From the NCBI GenBank assembly GCA_025359185.1, contig JANYHF010000052.1, forward strand, positions 1 to 64,000: a stretch of 64,000 nucleotides of DNA, written 5' to 3'. The DNA is from Hyphomicrobiaceae bacterium (GTDB taxonomy: Bacteria > Pseudomonadota > Alphaproteobacteria > Rhizobiales > Hyphomicrobiaceae). This document shows, in pieces, positions 1-9,262 of the stretch. The translations under genes were made by a program, and so were the position numbers. Position 1 is the stretch's first letter, and the number at the start of each line of letters is the position of its first letter. Below the pieces are notes generated by a model, which had not been told where the DNA came from, did no database searches, and was given only the letters and a program-made list of their open reading frames with translations.

Positions 1-100
1 CCGCGACCCGGGCCACCAGCACGGCGTTCTGCTCGGACAGCGCCACGATCAGCGCAATCAGCTCAGACTTGTCGAGTGTGCCAAGCGCCCCGGTGTCCAT
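1..100 (-). CDS. IS66 family transposase (TnpC), N-terminal fragment cut by window edge
   Basis: Read on the minus strand from the ATG at 100, the peptide starts MDTGALGTLDKSELIALIVA and continues with a leucine/alanine-rich heptad stretch. This is the usual N-terminal coiled-coil of IS66 TnpC transposases. It aligns residue for residue with the start of the ORF at 7238, with a few substitutions. Only 33 codons are visible, so it cannot be judged whether the gene is intact. Confidence 0.7.
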   Translation of the reverse strand, partial: MDTGALGTLDKSELIALIVALSEQNAVLVARVA

Positions 101-193
101 CCCCAGCTTGAATCAGCCCGTTCAAGCCAGATCAAGCCACCACGCCCGAGTCAGTCCGTCGCACCGAGTGGCAAATCGGGGGTGAGCAATTAC
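1..193 (-). mobile_element. IS66-type element, left-edge partial copy (5' end)
   Basis: The reverse complement of this stretch matches the 5' end of the element at 7146-7695. It has the same terminal sequence (GTAATTGCTCACCCCC, beginning at 193 on the minus strand), the same roughly 90-nt leader and the same transposase start. About 88 percent of bases agree over the first 100 coding bases, by eye. The element continues beyond the window, so its length and its other end cannot be seen. Confidence 0.8.
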
Positions 194-225
194 CACAGAA
201 TGCAACATAGCAATAAGGACTGCAG

Positions 226-250
226 GGAACCGCGGGGTTAGTCATACGTT
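226..250 (+). promoter_or_regulatory. EcfG-type general stress promoter
   Basis: GGAAC (226-230), a 16-nt spacer, then CGTT (247-250). This matches the alphaproteobacterial EcfG sigma consensus GGAAC-N16/17-CGTT. It lies 40 nt upstream of the ATG of the 62-aa protein gene. A second match with the same spacer precedes the DUF1328 gene. Confidence 0.7.
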
Positions 251-289
251 TCTCTCTCAGGCGATCATCGCCGGGATGGAGTAACACAC

Positions 290-478
290 ATGGCCAATAC
301 CCCGCACCACGACGACATGCCGAAATCAGATCAGTCCAAGAAGCCTGCCAACCGTCCGGGCCCGCCGTCGGGTTCATCGACTGCCAAGTCGCAACCGCAA
401 TCTGGCGACAAGAGCCGCGACCCGGTTGAACGTGGTGATAAGTCTCCGTCAAACGCAAAGCGCGGCGAGGTCCGCTAA
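290..478 (+). CDS. Small hydrophilic protein, putative stress protein
   Basis: This codes for 62 aa and no family is recognised. The protein is extremely hydrophilic and low in complexity (Lys, Ser, Pro, Gly, Asp, Asn, Gln), has no Cys and only two Met, and looks intrinsically disordered. A ribosome-binding site (GGATGGAGT) precedes the ATG at a suitable distance, and an EcfG-type promoter lies just upstream. It sits near DUF1328 and CsbD genes, which are known general-stress-regulon members in this class. A protective or disordered stress protein is an inference from composition and promoter only. Confidence 0.6.
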   Translation: MANTPHHDDMPKSDQSKKPANRPGPPSGSSTAKSQPQSGDKSRDPVERGDKSPSNAKRGEVR

Positions 479-568
479 GCGATTGGCATGGGCCGGGTTG
501 CGGTTTGCCCCCCTTTAGCCGTCTCCCGGCCCGGATATCCAGATTTTTTTCAGTTGGAGCATGCACTC

Positions 569-736
569 ATGCTTCCGAACCAAACGCCTGAACCCGCTCC
601 CCAACCTTAACACCCCTGGCCGCCTCAGCCCGGCGACCCCGATCTACCGGCGCCTGGTGATCCGCGCACGCCTCAACCCGAATTTCCGCCGCCCTATGTC
701 GTGGTGGCAGTCCGCAAGCCTCTTTGGGGCCGTTGA
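569..736 (+). pseudogene. Proline-rich small ORF interrupted by an in-frame stop
   Basis: From the ATG at 569 (GGAG about 9 nt upstream) the frame reads 13 residues (MLPNQTPEPAPQP), a TAA, and then a further 41 residues of similar proline-rich sequence ending in YVVVAVRKPLWGR before TGA at 734. Composition is the same on both sides of the TAA, which suggests one short proline-rich gene broken by a point mutation. The gap from 479 to 824 otherwise holds only the EcfG-type promoter at 762. Confidence 0.35.
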
Positions 737-761
737 GTGCTCTGCATCGGCTGCACATTGG

Positions 762-786
762 GGAACTTTTCAAAGCCCCGTACGTT
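762..786 (+). promoter_or_regulatory. EcfG-type general stress promoter
   Basis: GGAAC (762-766), 16 nt, CGTT (783-786). This is the general-stress sigma consensus with the same spacer as the site at 226. It lies 38 nt upstream of the DUF1328 start codon and probably also drives the csbD-like gene behind it. Confidence 0.7.
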
Positions 787-824
787 TATAAGGAACGAGA
801 AGCCAAAGCGCCAGGAAACACGTT

Positions 825-998
825 ATGAACAATCTCATCTATTACGCCATCGTCTTTCTTGTGGTGGCTGTCATTGCCGCGTTCCTGGAATTTGGCGGCG
901 TAGCGGGCATGGCGATGGATGGTGCCCGTATTTTATTCTGGGTCGCCATTGTCTTTGCCGCGATCGCCTTAGTGGGCGGCCTAATCCGTCGCGCCTAA
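825..998 (+). CDS. DUF1328 (YtjA-like) small membrane protein
   Basis: This codes for 57 aa and is too short for the ORF track. The sequence MNNLIYYAIVFLVVAVIAAF begins the first of two hydrophobic helices (about residues 4-23 and 34-53), separated by FGGVAGMA, and the protein ends in RRA. Length, two-helix layout and the FGG.AG..... turn fit the DUF1328/YtjA family of inner-membrane proteins. Its function is unknown, but it is commonly induced by stress. An EcfG-type promoter precedes it and the csbD-like gene follows after 34 nt, so the two are probably co-transcribed. Confidence 0.8.
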   Translation: MNNLIYYAIVFLVVAVIAAFLEFGGVAGMAMDGARILFWVAIVFAAIALVGGLIRRA

Positions 999-1032
999 TA
1001 CAACAAACCTCGCAAACCTGAAGGAGACTGTC

Positions 1033-1230
1033 ATGAACTGGGATCGTATTGAAGGCAATTGGAAGCAGATGACTGGGAAAATGAAGGAAAAATGGGGCCA
1101 ATTGACAGATGACGACTTGACCAACATTGCGGGCAAGCGTGAGCAACTCGAAGGCAAGCTTCAGGAGCGCTATGGCCTTGGCAAGGATCAAGTGAAGAAG
1201 GATATTGACGACTTTATTGCTGGCATCTGA
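1033..1230 (+). CDS. CsbD family stress response protein
   Basis: This codes for 65 aa. It starts MNWDRIEGNWKQMTGKMKEK and has the helical, charged layout typical of CsbD proteins (short soluble proteins under general-stress sigma control in Bacillus and in alphaproteobacteria). The family length is about 60-70 aa, so the gene looks complete. AAGGAGA lies 8 nt before the ATG. Molecular function is not established for the family. Confidence 0.9.
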   Translation: MNWDRIEGNWKQMTGKMKEKWGQLTDDDLTNIAGKREQLEGKLQERYGLGKDQVKKDIDDFIAGI

Positions 1231-1297
1231 TTTCCAGTCTAGATTGATTTGGTTTGGGGGGATTAAACTATCCCGCCAGCCAATTAATTTGTGCTGC

Positions 1298-1790
1298 TTA
1301 TATAGATTTCTTATTGTGGGCTTTCATGTTAAAGAACAGCGCTTGACTGATGATCGCCTTCACCGTTTCGTTTTGAAACGGTTTTGGGATCAAGAAGGTG
1401 GGCTCTGGGCGCAGACCCGTCAGCAGCTGCTCGGGAAATGCTGTGATGAAGTTTACCGAAACTGAGCGCCCGTCGAAATGTCATTGATCCTACCGAGCCC
1501 CGAACTTCCGTCCGCCAGCTAAACAATTGCCAGCACGAGACTCGGCTTTTTGGCCTTGAACGCGGCAACGGCTTCTGTGCGTGAGCGGGCAATCGTTTGC
1601 ACCTTACGGTCAATGCTGATCACCACGTTTTCGAGATTGAGAGATCGACGGCTCGGCGTCGATGATCAGGACGTCAGCTGCCACCTCTTCGGCGATTTCG
1701 CGGCCAGCGACAAGGCCAAACCCCTGCTGTTCCATATAGCTGTCGCTAAAGCGGTGGGTTTGACGTTAGACCGCCGCAGCGCCACGGCTT
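1298..1790 (-). pseudogene. Degenerate PhyR-like anti-anti-sigma response regulator
   Basis: Minus-strand translation in shifting frames gives pieces of the PhyR receiver domain in the right order. First comes REIAEEVAADVLIIDAEPS (linker and acidic pocket). Then comes LENVVISIDRKVQTIARSRT with EAVAAFKAKKPSLVLAIV, then an in-frame TAG followed by LADGSSG. After a shift comes VNFITAFPEQLLTGLRPEP, continuing TFLIPKPFQNETVKAIISQA to LFFNMKAHNKKSI and a stop. The phosphoacceptor Asp region is damaged (AIV-stop). The N-terminal sigma-like domain is not convincingly recovered upstream. PhyR releases EcfG from NepR in the general stress response. This copy cannot be functional. Confidence 0.75.
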
Positions 1791-1939
1791 TGGCAGCCAA
1801 CTGATCGCCCACAGAGGTATCAAGTCTGAGCAGACTTTTGCGCCATCAGGGCTTGTGTGCGATGTCGAATTGGCGCTGCAGACCGCGTCCGGTGCCGCGC
1901 GACAATCAAGGTGAGACCCCGTCAATCAGGATAAGACTG

Positions 1940-4315
<2,376 letters not shown>

Positions 4316-4323
4316 CGAAGCCG

Positions 4324-4893
4324 CTACTGCTTGGCTTTCGCTTCCATGTAGCCCTGAGTTACCTCATTCTTGTGCGCCGCAAACGCTCCCAAGACTTCGC
4401 CTTTTTCTTTGTCAGGAACCTTGAAGTGATCGAGCGTCTTAGCAAGCTCGCCCGCGACGGCATCGAATTCCTCGGGAGAAATCTTCAACTTCATGTGCGC
4501 GGCTTCGAGGCCGAGCGTCGTGCTACCAGGTTCTGTAGCTGCGTACTGAAATGGACCGCCGCTGATATTGGCGACCCACAGCGTGCGCATGAATTTCAAA
4601 CCGGGAAGCCGCGACAAGTTGTTGGTATGCCATTCCCGGAGCTGCGGGTTTTTTGATTGTTGGCCGGCAACGGGATTTTTCACCACCGCGTCACTAAAAT
4701 AGTCGACGACGGCCGCAATGGCGAAGATGCCGCCAAGTCGGTAGTAGAGGGCGTTCGGGTCCTTTACGTCTTGCGCCGCTGCTGTAGCTTTGGGTGCTCC
4801 GAGCACACTGGCAAGACCTGCTGTCGACAGCATCGCTGCACCTTGCGTCAAGAACTGACGCCGCGGGCGAGTAAAGCCTTCTTCGCTTGTCAT
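4324..4893 (-). CDS. Tat-exported group 1 truncated haemoglobin-like protein
   Basis: This codes for 189 aa. The N-terminus has a twin-arginine signal (RPRRQFLTQGAAML, then a hydrophobic stretch and ATAAAQD). The mature part follows the truncated-globin pattern, with LYYRLGGIFAIAAVVDYFSD (A/B helices), an AAHMKLKISPEEFDAV segment carrying the likely proximal haem His, and a C-terminal helix. Export implies an oxygen, NO or redox role in the periplasm, where folded haem proteins would use the Tat route. The start is supported by GGGAGATAGCG before the ATG. A copy of the ECF promoter motif lies about 100 nt upstream, tying it to the sigma gene next door. Confidence 0.8.
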   Translation of the reverse strand: MTSEEGFTRPRRQFLTQGAAMLSTAGLASVLGAPKATAAAQDVKDPNALYYRLGGIFAIAAVVDYFSDAVVKNPVAGQQSKNPQLREWHTNNLSRLPGLKFMRTLWVANISGGPFQYAATEPGSTTLGLEAAHMKLKISPEEFDAVAGELAKTLDHFKVPDKEKGEVLGAFAAHKNEVTQGYMEAKAKQ

Positions 4894-4996
4894 CGCTATC
4901 TCCCATCAGAGGACTGTTTGCGAACATGGCATGATGACCAGTTCGCAACGCCGCCCTGGGAAATCAATTTAACTTTCCTCCAAGCCGACGCTCTAA

Positions 4997-5026
4997 ATTA
5001 GACGCGGCAGCTCAAAAAAAGTTCCC
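4997..5026 (-). promoter_or_regulatory. ECF-type promoter upstream of globin gene
   Basis: The minus strand reads GGGAACTTTT-N12-CGTCTAAT. The layout is identical to the motifs at 5755-5784 and 6789-6818, and GGAAC / CGTC is a typical ECF -35/-10 pair. The leader to the globin start is about 100 nt. It overlaps the intergenic end of the sigma gene. Confidence 0.65.
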
Positions 5027-5032
5027 ATTTTC

Positions 5033-5719
5033 TCAGCCCATTTTCGTGAGCCGATCGACGACAGCGTTCGTGAGCCGCTCACAGCGGTGCCCATCAAACG
5101 GAAAAGCATCGCCGAGCAGCGCATCGATATGCTCCGCAAGCGCCTCTTTGAGCAGCCGCCGCGCACGATGCAGGCGCGTCTTGACAGTTTCAGGCCGCAA
5201 ATCCAGAAACGCCGCCGTTTCCTCGACGCTCATGTCTTCCAGCACACGCGCCACCAGCACGGTGCGAAAGTCGGCGGGCAGGGCGTCAATCGCCCGCTCA
5301 AGAAGCTGGCTGAGTTGTCGTTGTGCCAAGGTGCGCTCCGGATCGACAGGGTTGTGACCGCCCAAGGGAAAGTGGACGACATTGTGGGGGAGCCTTGGCG
5401 CCACCCCGGCGGCATCGATCGGCGGCTCGACCCGGCGCCGCAACCGCTGCAAGGCTTCGTTGACGACGATCCGGGTCAGCCACGTCGAGAGAGTGGATTG
5501 CGCGCGAAACGAATGCAGCGACTGGAATGCCCGCAAATAGGACTCTTGCAGCACGTCCTCTGCCTCGCCGTCGTCGCTCACGATGCTGCGGGCGACCCGG
5601 AAGAGCCGCCGGTTATGCTGACGGATGATGCTGCGAATGGCAGTCTTGTCCTTCAGAATGGCAAGCTGGACAAGGTCGGCCTCGGCGAGCCGGCCGGGAT
5701 CGTGGAGCGCTTGAGACAT
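5033..5719 (-). CDS. ECF (extracytoplasmic function) sigma factor
   Basis: From the Met at 5719 this gives 228 aa (AAGGATG precedes it; the track start at 5830 lies above the promoter and is less likely). Sigma region 2 is visible as RLFRVARSIVSDDGEAEDVL and QESYLRAFQSLHSF, and region 4 as LPADFRTVLVARVLEDMSVE with AAFLDLRPETVKTRLHRARR. A short C-terminal extension (FPFDGHRCERLTNAVVDRL) follows. No anti-sigma gene is adjacent, so its control is not obvious. It is preceded by the same motif as its neighbours, which suggests autoregulation and control of the DUF4142-cupredoxin and globin units. Confidence 0.9.
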   Translation of the reverse strand: MSQALHDPGRLAEADLVQLAILKDKTAIRSIIRQHNRRLFRVARSIVSDDGEAEDVLQESYLRAFQSLHSFRAQSTLSTWLTRIVVNEALQRLRRRVEPPIDAAGVAPRLPHNVVHFPLGGHNPVDPERTLAQRQLSQLLERAIDALPADFRTVLVARVLEDMSVEETAAFLDLRPETVKTRLHRARRLLKEALAEHIDALLGDAFPFDGHRCERLTNAVVDRLTKMG

Positions 5720-5754
5720 GCGGCATCCTTTAGCATGGTCGCGGAGCATTTTAC

Positions 5755-5784
5755 ATTGGATGCGCTTTCTGGAGAAAGGTTCCC
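5755..5784 (-). promoter_or_regulatory. ECF-type promoter upstream of the sigma gene
   Basis: The minus strand reads GGGAACCTTT-N12-CATCCAAT, ending 35 nt before the sigma start codon. It agrees with the motif before the DUF4142 gene at every base outside the 12-nt spacer. This is the expected arrangement for an autoregulated ECF sigma. Confidence 0.7.
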
Positions 5785-5863
5785 GCGTCCAGATTCCATG
5801 AAGATTTTGGACGCTTCGGTGGAGCAGCATCCGCCGTCTGCAAGGTGATGCTCTTGCAACAGA

Positions 5864-6202
5864 TTAGTTAGCCCGCACGTTGATATTGCCCTTCATGTTG
5901 GGATGGAACCTGCAAAAATATTGCACGGAGCCAACCTCGGTCGCTTGCCAATCCGCCGTCTTGCCCGCCGGAATCATGACATCCCAGGCACCACTTGTTG
6001 CGCCGGACTTGGCGGTGGCGGTGTGTGCGACGAAATCATGGTTGGTCCACCGCACCGTATCGCCAAGATGAATATTTATTTCGGCAGGCGTATAGGCCAG
6101 CTTGCTGATATCGGCTTGCACAACCTCGCCGGCGAGCGCGTTCACCGCGCCCGCCGTCAAGGCTAATGCCACCAGACCTGATCGTATCACGGTTACGGAC
6201 AT
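5864..6202 (-). CDS. Amicyanin/plastocyanin-like cupredoxin, secreted
   Basis: This codes for 112 aa, with a signal peptide of about 25 residues ending in NALAGE. The cupredoxin fold shows INIHLGDTVRWTNHDFVAHT (first His ligand) and VQYFCRFHPNMKG (Cys, His and Met ligands), a complete type 1 copper set. It is probably a periplasmic single-electron carrier. It starts 12 nt after the DUF4142 stop, so the two form one operon under the promoter at 6789-6818. The redox partner is unknown; the exported globin of the same regulon is a candidate by context only. Confidence 0.85.
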   Translation of the reverse strand: MSVTVIRSGLVALALTAGAVNALAGEVVQADISKLAYTPAEINIHLGDTVRWTNHDFVAHTATAKSGATSGAWDVMIPAGKTADWQATEVGSVQYFCRFHPNMKGNINVRAN

Positions 6203-6214
6203 TGCAGACGATCC

Positions 6215-6742
6215 CTAGTTGAGGCTCTTGGCGACGTCTTCGGCGTGTTTCTCGTGGCCCTGGAAAATCTTAAGGCCGGTTTCCAGCAAGCCCTTGAGTT
6301 CGGCATTTTGCGCCGAGGGGATCAGTAGGTCGGCGAGCGCGCCGTTGACAGCTTTGTGGTAGGCGACTTCGTTGGCAACGTAAGCCTTGTCGAAGTCAGC
6401 GCCTGAGAGCTTGGCGAGTTCCGCGCGCTTTGCCTCTGCGCTAGTGACAAGGCTCTTGCTTGTGTCATTGTCTTCTGGCGTTACCCCTAGTTTCTTGACC
6501 AGTGCCAGGGCCTGCTCGTTGACCGCGTTGTGGTCGGCGACCATGTTGGTGGCGAAAGACCGCACGGCCTCGTTTTTCGAGTTGGCAAGGGCTTGCTCGG
6601 CAGCCTTCACATCCAGAACCCCCGCAGTGTAGGCGATATGCGCGATCTGCGGATCGGTCGGCTTTTCGGCGGCGCTGGCCGTGTGGGCGCCGGCCAGCAA
6701 GATAATTGCGGCAAGCCGGCGCGCGATTGATGTCAGTTTCAT
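6215..6742 (-). CDS. DUF4142 domain periplasmic/outer membrane protein
   Basis: This codes for 175 aa from MKLTSIARR (GGAGG 8 nt upstream). The track start at 6880 would run through the promoter. The signal peptide ends near HTASAAEKP. The rest is a helical DUF4142 domain with AYTAGVLDVKAAEQALANSK and FATNMVADHNAVNEQALALV, the ferritin-like four-helix pattern common to this family of exported proteins of unknown function. It is the first gene of the cupredoxin operon and carries the shared ECF promoter. Confidence 0.85.
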   Translation of the reverse strand: MKLTSIARRLAAIILLAGAHTASAAEKPTDPQIAHIAYTAGVLDVKAAEQALANSKNEAVRSFATNMVADHNAVNEQALALVKKLGVTPEDNDTSKSLVTSAEAKRAELAKLSGADFDKAYVANEVAYHKAVNGALADLLIPSAQNAELKGLLETGLKIFQGHEKHAEDVAKSLN

Positions 6743-6788
6743 GAGAACCTCCGTTGATAGTGCCCGGACCTGTTGCGGGTACTCAACT

Positions 6789-6818
6789 ATTGGATGAAGC
6801 CTGGCCAAAAAGGTTCCC
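6789..6818 (-). promoter_or_regulatory. ECF-type promoter upstream of the DUF4142-cupredoxin operon
   Basis: The minus strand reads GGGAACCTTT-N12-CATCCAAT, about 46 nt upstream of the DUF4142 start. It is one of three copies in this 2-kb module, all correctly oriented. Confidence 0.7.
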
Positions 6819-6899
6819 GCCGAACTACCGCGAAGCAATTCTAGCCCGCATCGCCTCAAGAATGCCGAGCACTTCGGCAACCTCTTTCACGCTATGCTG

Positions 6900-7029
6900 G
6901 TGGCTACCTCATCGGCCGTCGGCGTGTGACGTGGGGTCCGATTAGCAACACTCGCTACCGGGCGGTATGCTACACCTTACCCGGGCGGGACTTTCACCCG
7001 CTGGACCGCGCCAGTTTCGCCTGGCGCAC
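6900..7029 (-). other. Possible 5' fragment of a group II intron
   Basis: The minus strand from 7029 begins GTGCGCC, resembling the GUGYG start of group II introns. It continues with paired segments (GCCAGGCGAAACTGGC; GCGGGTGAAAGTCCCGC; GCAT...GTAGCGAGTGTTGC) typical of intron domain I. No reverse transcriptase or domain V/VI is visible, so at most a fragment remains. The assignment rests on remembered structure, not an alignment. The rest of 6881-7145 shows no gene. Confidence 0.35.
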
Positions 7030-7145
7030 CCGTTGCTACTCGGACCCCGCGTTGTTCTCGCCGCCAGCGTGTTCGCCGACCAGATGAACCAGCCCGGTCT
7101 TTTCAAGGCCGACGTCCGATGCTTTCACCATTAGATGCTCAATTG

Positions 7146-7695
7146 GTAATTGGTCACCCCCATTTGGCGCTCAGTGCGACGGACTGACTTGGGCAAGGGG
7201 GCTTGATCTGGCTTGAACGGGCTGAATCAAGCTCGGGATGGACACCGGGTCGCTGGGCACACTCGACGAGCCTGAGCTGATTGCGCTGATCGTGGCGCTG
7301 TCCGCGCAGAACGCCGCGCTGGCCGCCCGTGTCGCCGCGCTCGAGGCCAAGCTGAACATTACGCCCAAGACGCCGGACAACTCTTCGTTGCCGCCCTCGA
7401 CCGGCCAGAAGGCCAACCGGCCCGAGACGGCCAAGACTTCCCGCAAGGGCCGGCCGGGTGTTTCGTGCAACCTCGAGCCAAACCCCGACCATGTGCGCGA
7501 GGTCTATGCCAAGATCTTCCGAAAAGTCACCAATGGCTTCCGTTCGGACTGGGGAGCGGAAGTCTACGCAGATATCTGTTCGATTGTGGCAACGGGCCGC
7601 CTCAGCGGCCGGACCGCCCTGGCCGCCATCACCGAAGCCCTCGCCGCCGGCGCCCTTGCCGTAGCGTGATCACGCGGCATGGGGTGAGCAGTTAC
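7146..7695 (+). mobile_element. Internally deleted IS66-type element with both terminal repeats
   Basis: This 550-bp unit is bounded by GTAATTGGTCACCCC (7146-7160) and GGGGTGAGCAGTTAC (7681-7695), which are near-perfect inverted repeats. Inside is one ORF joining the two ends of a TnpC transposase. The 8 bases on each side (CTCAATTG and GAAAATTC) do not match, so no target duplication remains. It is probably non-autonomous and would need a full IS66 transposase supplied elsewhere. Confidence 0.85.
7238..7669 (+). pseudogene. Internally deleted IS66 transposase, N- and C-terminus fused in frame
   Basis: This codes for 143 aa. Residues 1 to about 87 are the IS66 N-terminal coiled-coil and PPSTGQKANRP region (LNITPKTPDNSSLPPSTGQK). 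Residues from about 88 are the extreme C-terminal tail (VYAKIFRKVTNGFRSDWGAE, then VYADICSIVATGRLSGRTAL). The whole zinc-finger, HTH and DDE catalytic core (normally several hundred residues) is missing, yet the frame is kept across the junction. It cannot catalyse transposition. Confidence 0.85.
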
Positions 7696-8662
7696 GAAAA
7701 TTCACGAGACGTGGATGCCATATCCCAGGACTGGTAGTAGCGGTCGCTGTTCAGTGGAGTAAAGGGTACATCAAAAACTCTCAACCACTGGCCTTTGACG
7801 ATGTTGCCAGCTTCGGCAACCGGCATTTGCTGGTACTGAGCCGAGAACGTCATCTCGCCGAGATTGCGGCGCGCATCGTCGAGCGCGGATTTGGGTTCGC
7901 GTTCGGGATGCAACAAGTCGCCAGGCAAACGCGTGAAGATCCGGCCATCACCCAAGTCGAAGCGCTCTGGCTTCTGAGCAATGGCCGGCAAGTTGAGATG
8001 CGTCCACCCTTCCTGCTCAAGGACATGGCCGACGAGGTCATCCAGATGCACGCGTTGCATGATCAGGATGATAACGTGGTCCGTCTTGTTGTTCAGGCGC
8101 GAATAGAGCGTGCTTGAATACCATTCCTTAACGCCCCTGCGGGTCGCGATCGACATGGCTTCCGACGGCTTGATGGGATCATCGATTATGATGAAGTTGC
8201 CGCCCCGGCCCGTCAATGTGCCACCGACCGAGGTTGCCCGCCGGTAACCGCCGCGGGTGGTCTCGAACTCATCCTCGGCTGGCCGGGCACCCTTGAGCCG
8301 GGTGCCGGTAAAGGCACCGAGATAGCCTTGGCTCTGCATCATCGTGCGGCAGTCTCGCGCATGCTTGGCGGCCAAGTCCTGGCTGTAGCTGGCACAGATG
8401 AATTTGAGACTGGGGTCGTGGCCCAGCGCCTAGGCTGGGAACGCCACCGATGCGCAGATCGACTTGAGGCTGCGCAGTGGCAACGTAATGACCAGGCGCT
8501 TGATTTTGCGCTGAAAGCAAAGTTCGAGGTGATGCGCGACCACATCGATATGCCCGTTCGGCAAGTAGCATTGGCTGCCATCGACCGCCTGAAAGGTCTT
8601 GGCAATGAAAGCTGACAACTGTTTCGAAGGGCAGCATTGAAGGCGAGGTGCTGGAGGCTCAT
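7696..8662 (-). pseudogene. Phage terminase large subunit, broken and 3'-truncated by IS66 derivative
   Basis: The N-terminus MSLQHLAFNAALR starts at 8662 and then shifts frame to SAFIAKTFQAVDGSQCYLPN and LVITLPLRSLKSICASVAFP. An amber TAG replaces the usual Trp (FPA-stop-ALGHDPSLKF). The frame continues through FIIIDDPIKPSEA (Walker B region) to YYQSWDMAS. The C-terminal nuclease domain is gone because the IS66 derivative abuts at 7695. The overlap with the DUF5681 stop codon (ATGA) preserves the original small/large terminase layout. Confidence 0.85.
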
Positions 8663-8880
8663 GGCTTGCCTCCGTCGCTGGCCCTGCGGGCCCGCTGAGC
8701 CAAGTAGTTTTCGAGGATCGCGTTGTCCCGGTCTGGCAACGGTTTGGCAGCAGTATCCAAGGCGCTCGCAAGCTCCTGCCGCTCCGTGATTTGCAGTACA
8801 ATCCTCATGGCCCGCGGATCGCCCTTGGCGGCCTTGGCATAGAGGGCCTTCACAGCCAGGCGCTGCTTTGTAACCTGCAG
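8659..8880 (-). pseudogene. DUF5681-type phage protein (terminase-associated), N-terminus lost
   Basis: The visible residues are LQVTKQRLAVKALYAKAAKG and DPRAMRIVLQITERQE, with a C-terminal ARRASDGGKP. This matches the C-terminal half of DUF5681 proteins, which usually lie directly upstream of TIGR01630-type terminases. The N-terminal half is replaced by ParB-like sequence in another frame. The internal Met at 8853 gives a 64-aa ORF, but the gene is not complete. Confidence 0.6.
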
Positions 8881-9262
8881 CCGGCGCCCGCCGCTTTTCG
8901 GCCTCGGTCAGCTGGTCGAGGCGCAAGACCGGCACGGTCTCCAGTCCAAGCAGCTTGGCAGCAACAGCGCGGCCATTTCAGGTGATGATCATGCGGTCGG
9001 CAACGAACAGTACCGGGTTCACAAAGCCGAAGCAGCGGATCGAGTCTGGGATCTGCCGCACCTGCACTTTGCTGTGGATACGCGCGTTTCGAAGATTTGT
9101 TTGTAGAGATGCTGTTGATTGATGTTCAATGTTCAACTGCAGTTTACGATGCGAGTTCGCAGCATGTATAGGATTCATTTGATGCTCCAAAATTCGGAGC
9201 TGCGTAATCCTGGGCAGGGTGTTCGGCAACCGTATAACGATAGCTTTATGCTCGCAAAACAC
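8881..9262 (-). pseudogene. ParB-like nuclease domain protein of prophage, broken
   Basis: RNARIHSKVQVRQIPDSIRC, then FGFVNPVLFVADRMIIT, an in-frame TGA where a Gly codon is expected, and NGRAVAAKLLGLETVPVLRL with DQLTEAEKRR. This is the N-terminal ParB/Srx-type domain found in phage-borne ParB-methyltransferase proteins next to terminase genes. It ends by fusing out of frame into the DUF5681 remnant. The first 50 or so residues of the track ORF do not look like the family. Confidence 0.65.

Noticed and set aside
1700-1930. N-terminal sigma-like domain of PhyR upstream of the receiver remnant
   Set aside because: Short chance matches such as IWNS occur, but they are in the wrong frame and order. 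No convincing domain was found, so the pseudogene was not extended.
5720-5830. Longer N-terminus of the ECF sigma factor (track start at 5830)
   Set aside because: It would include the promoter motif at 5755-5784 in coding sequence and lacks family similarity; the Met at 5719 has a ribosome-binding site.
7138-7703. Target-site duplication around the deleted IS66 element
   Set aside because: The 8-mers CTCAATTG and GAAAATTC differ, so no duplication is preserved.
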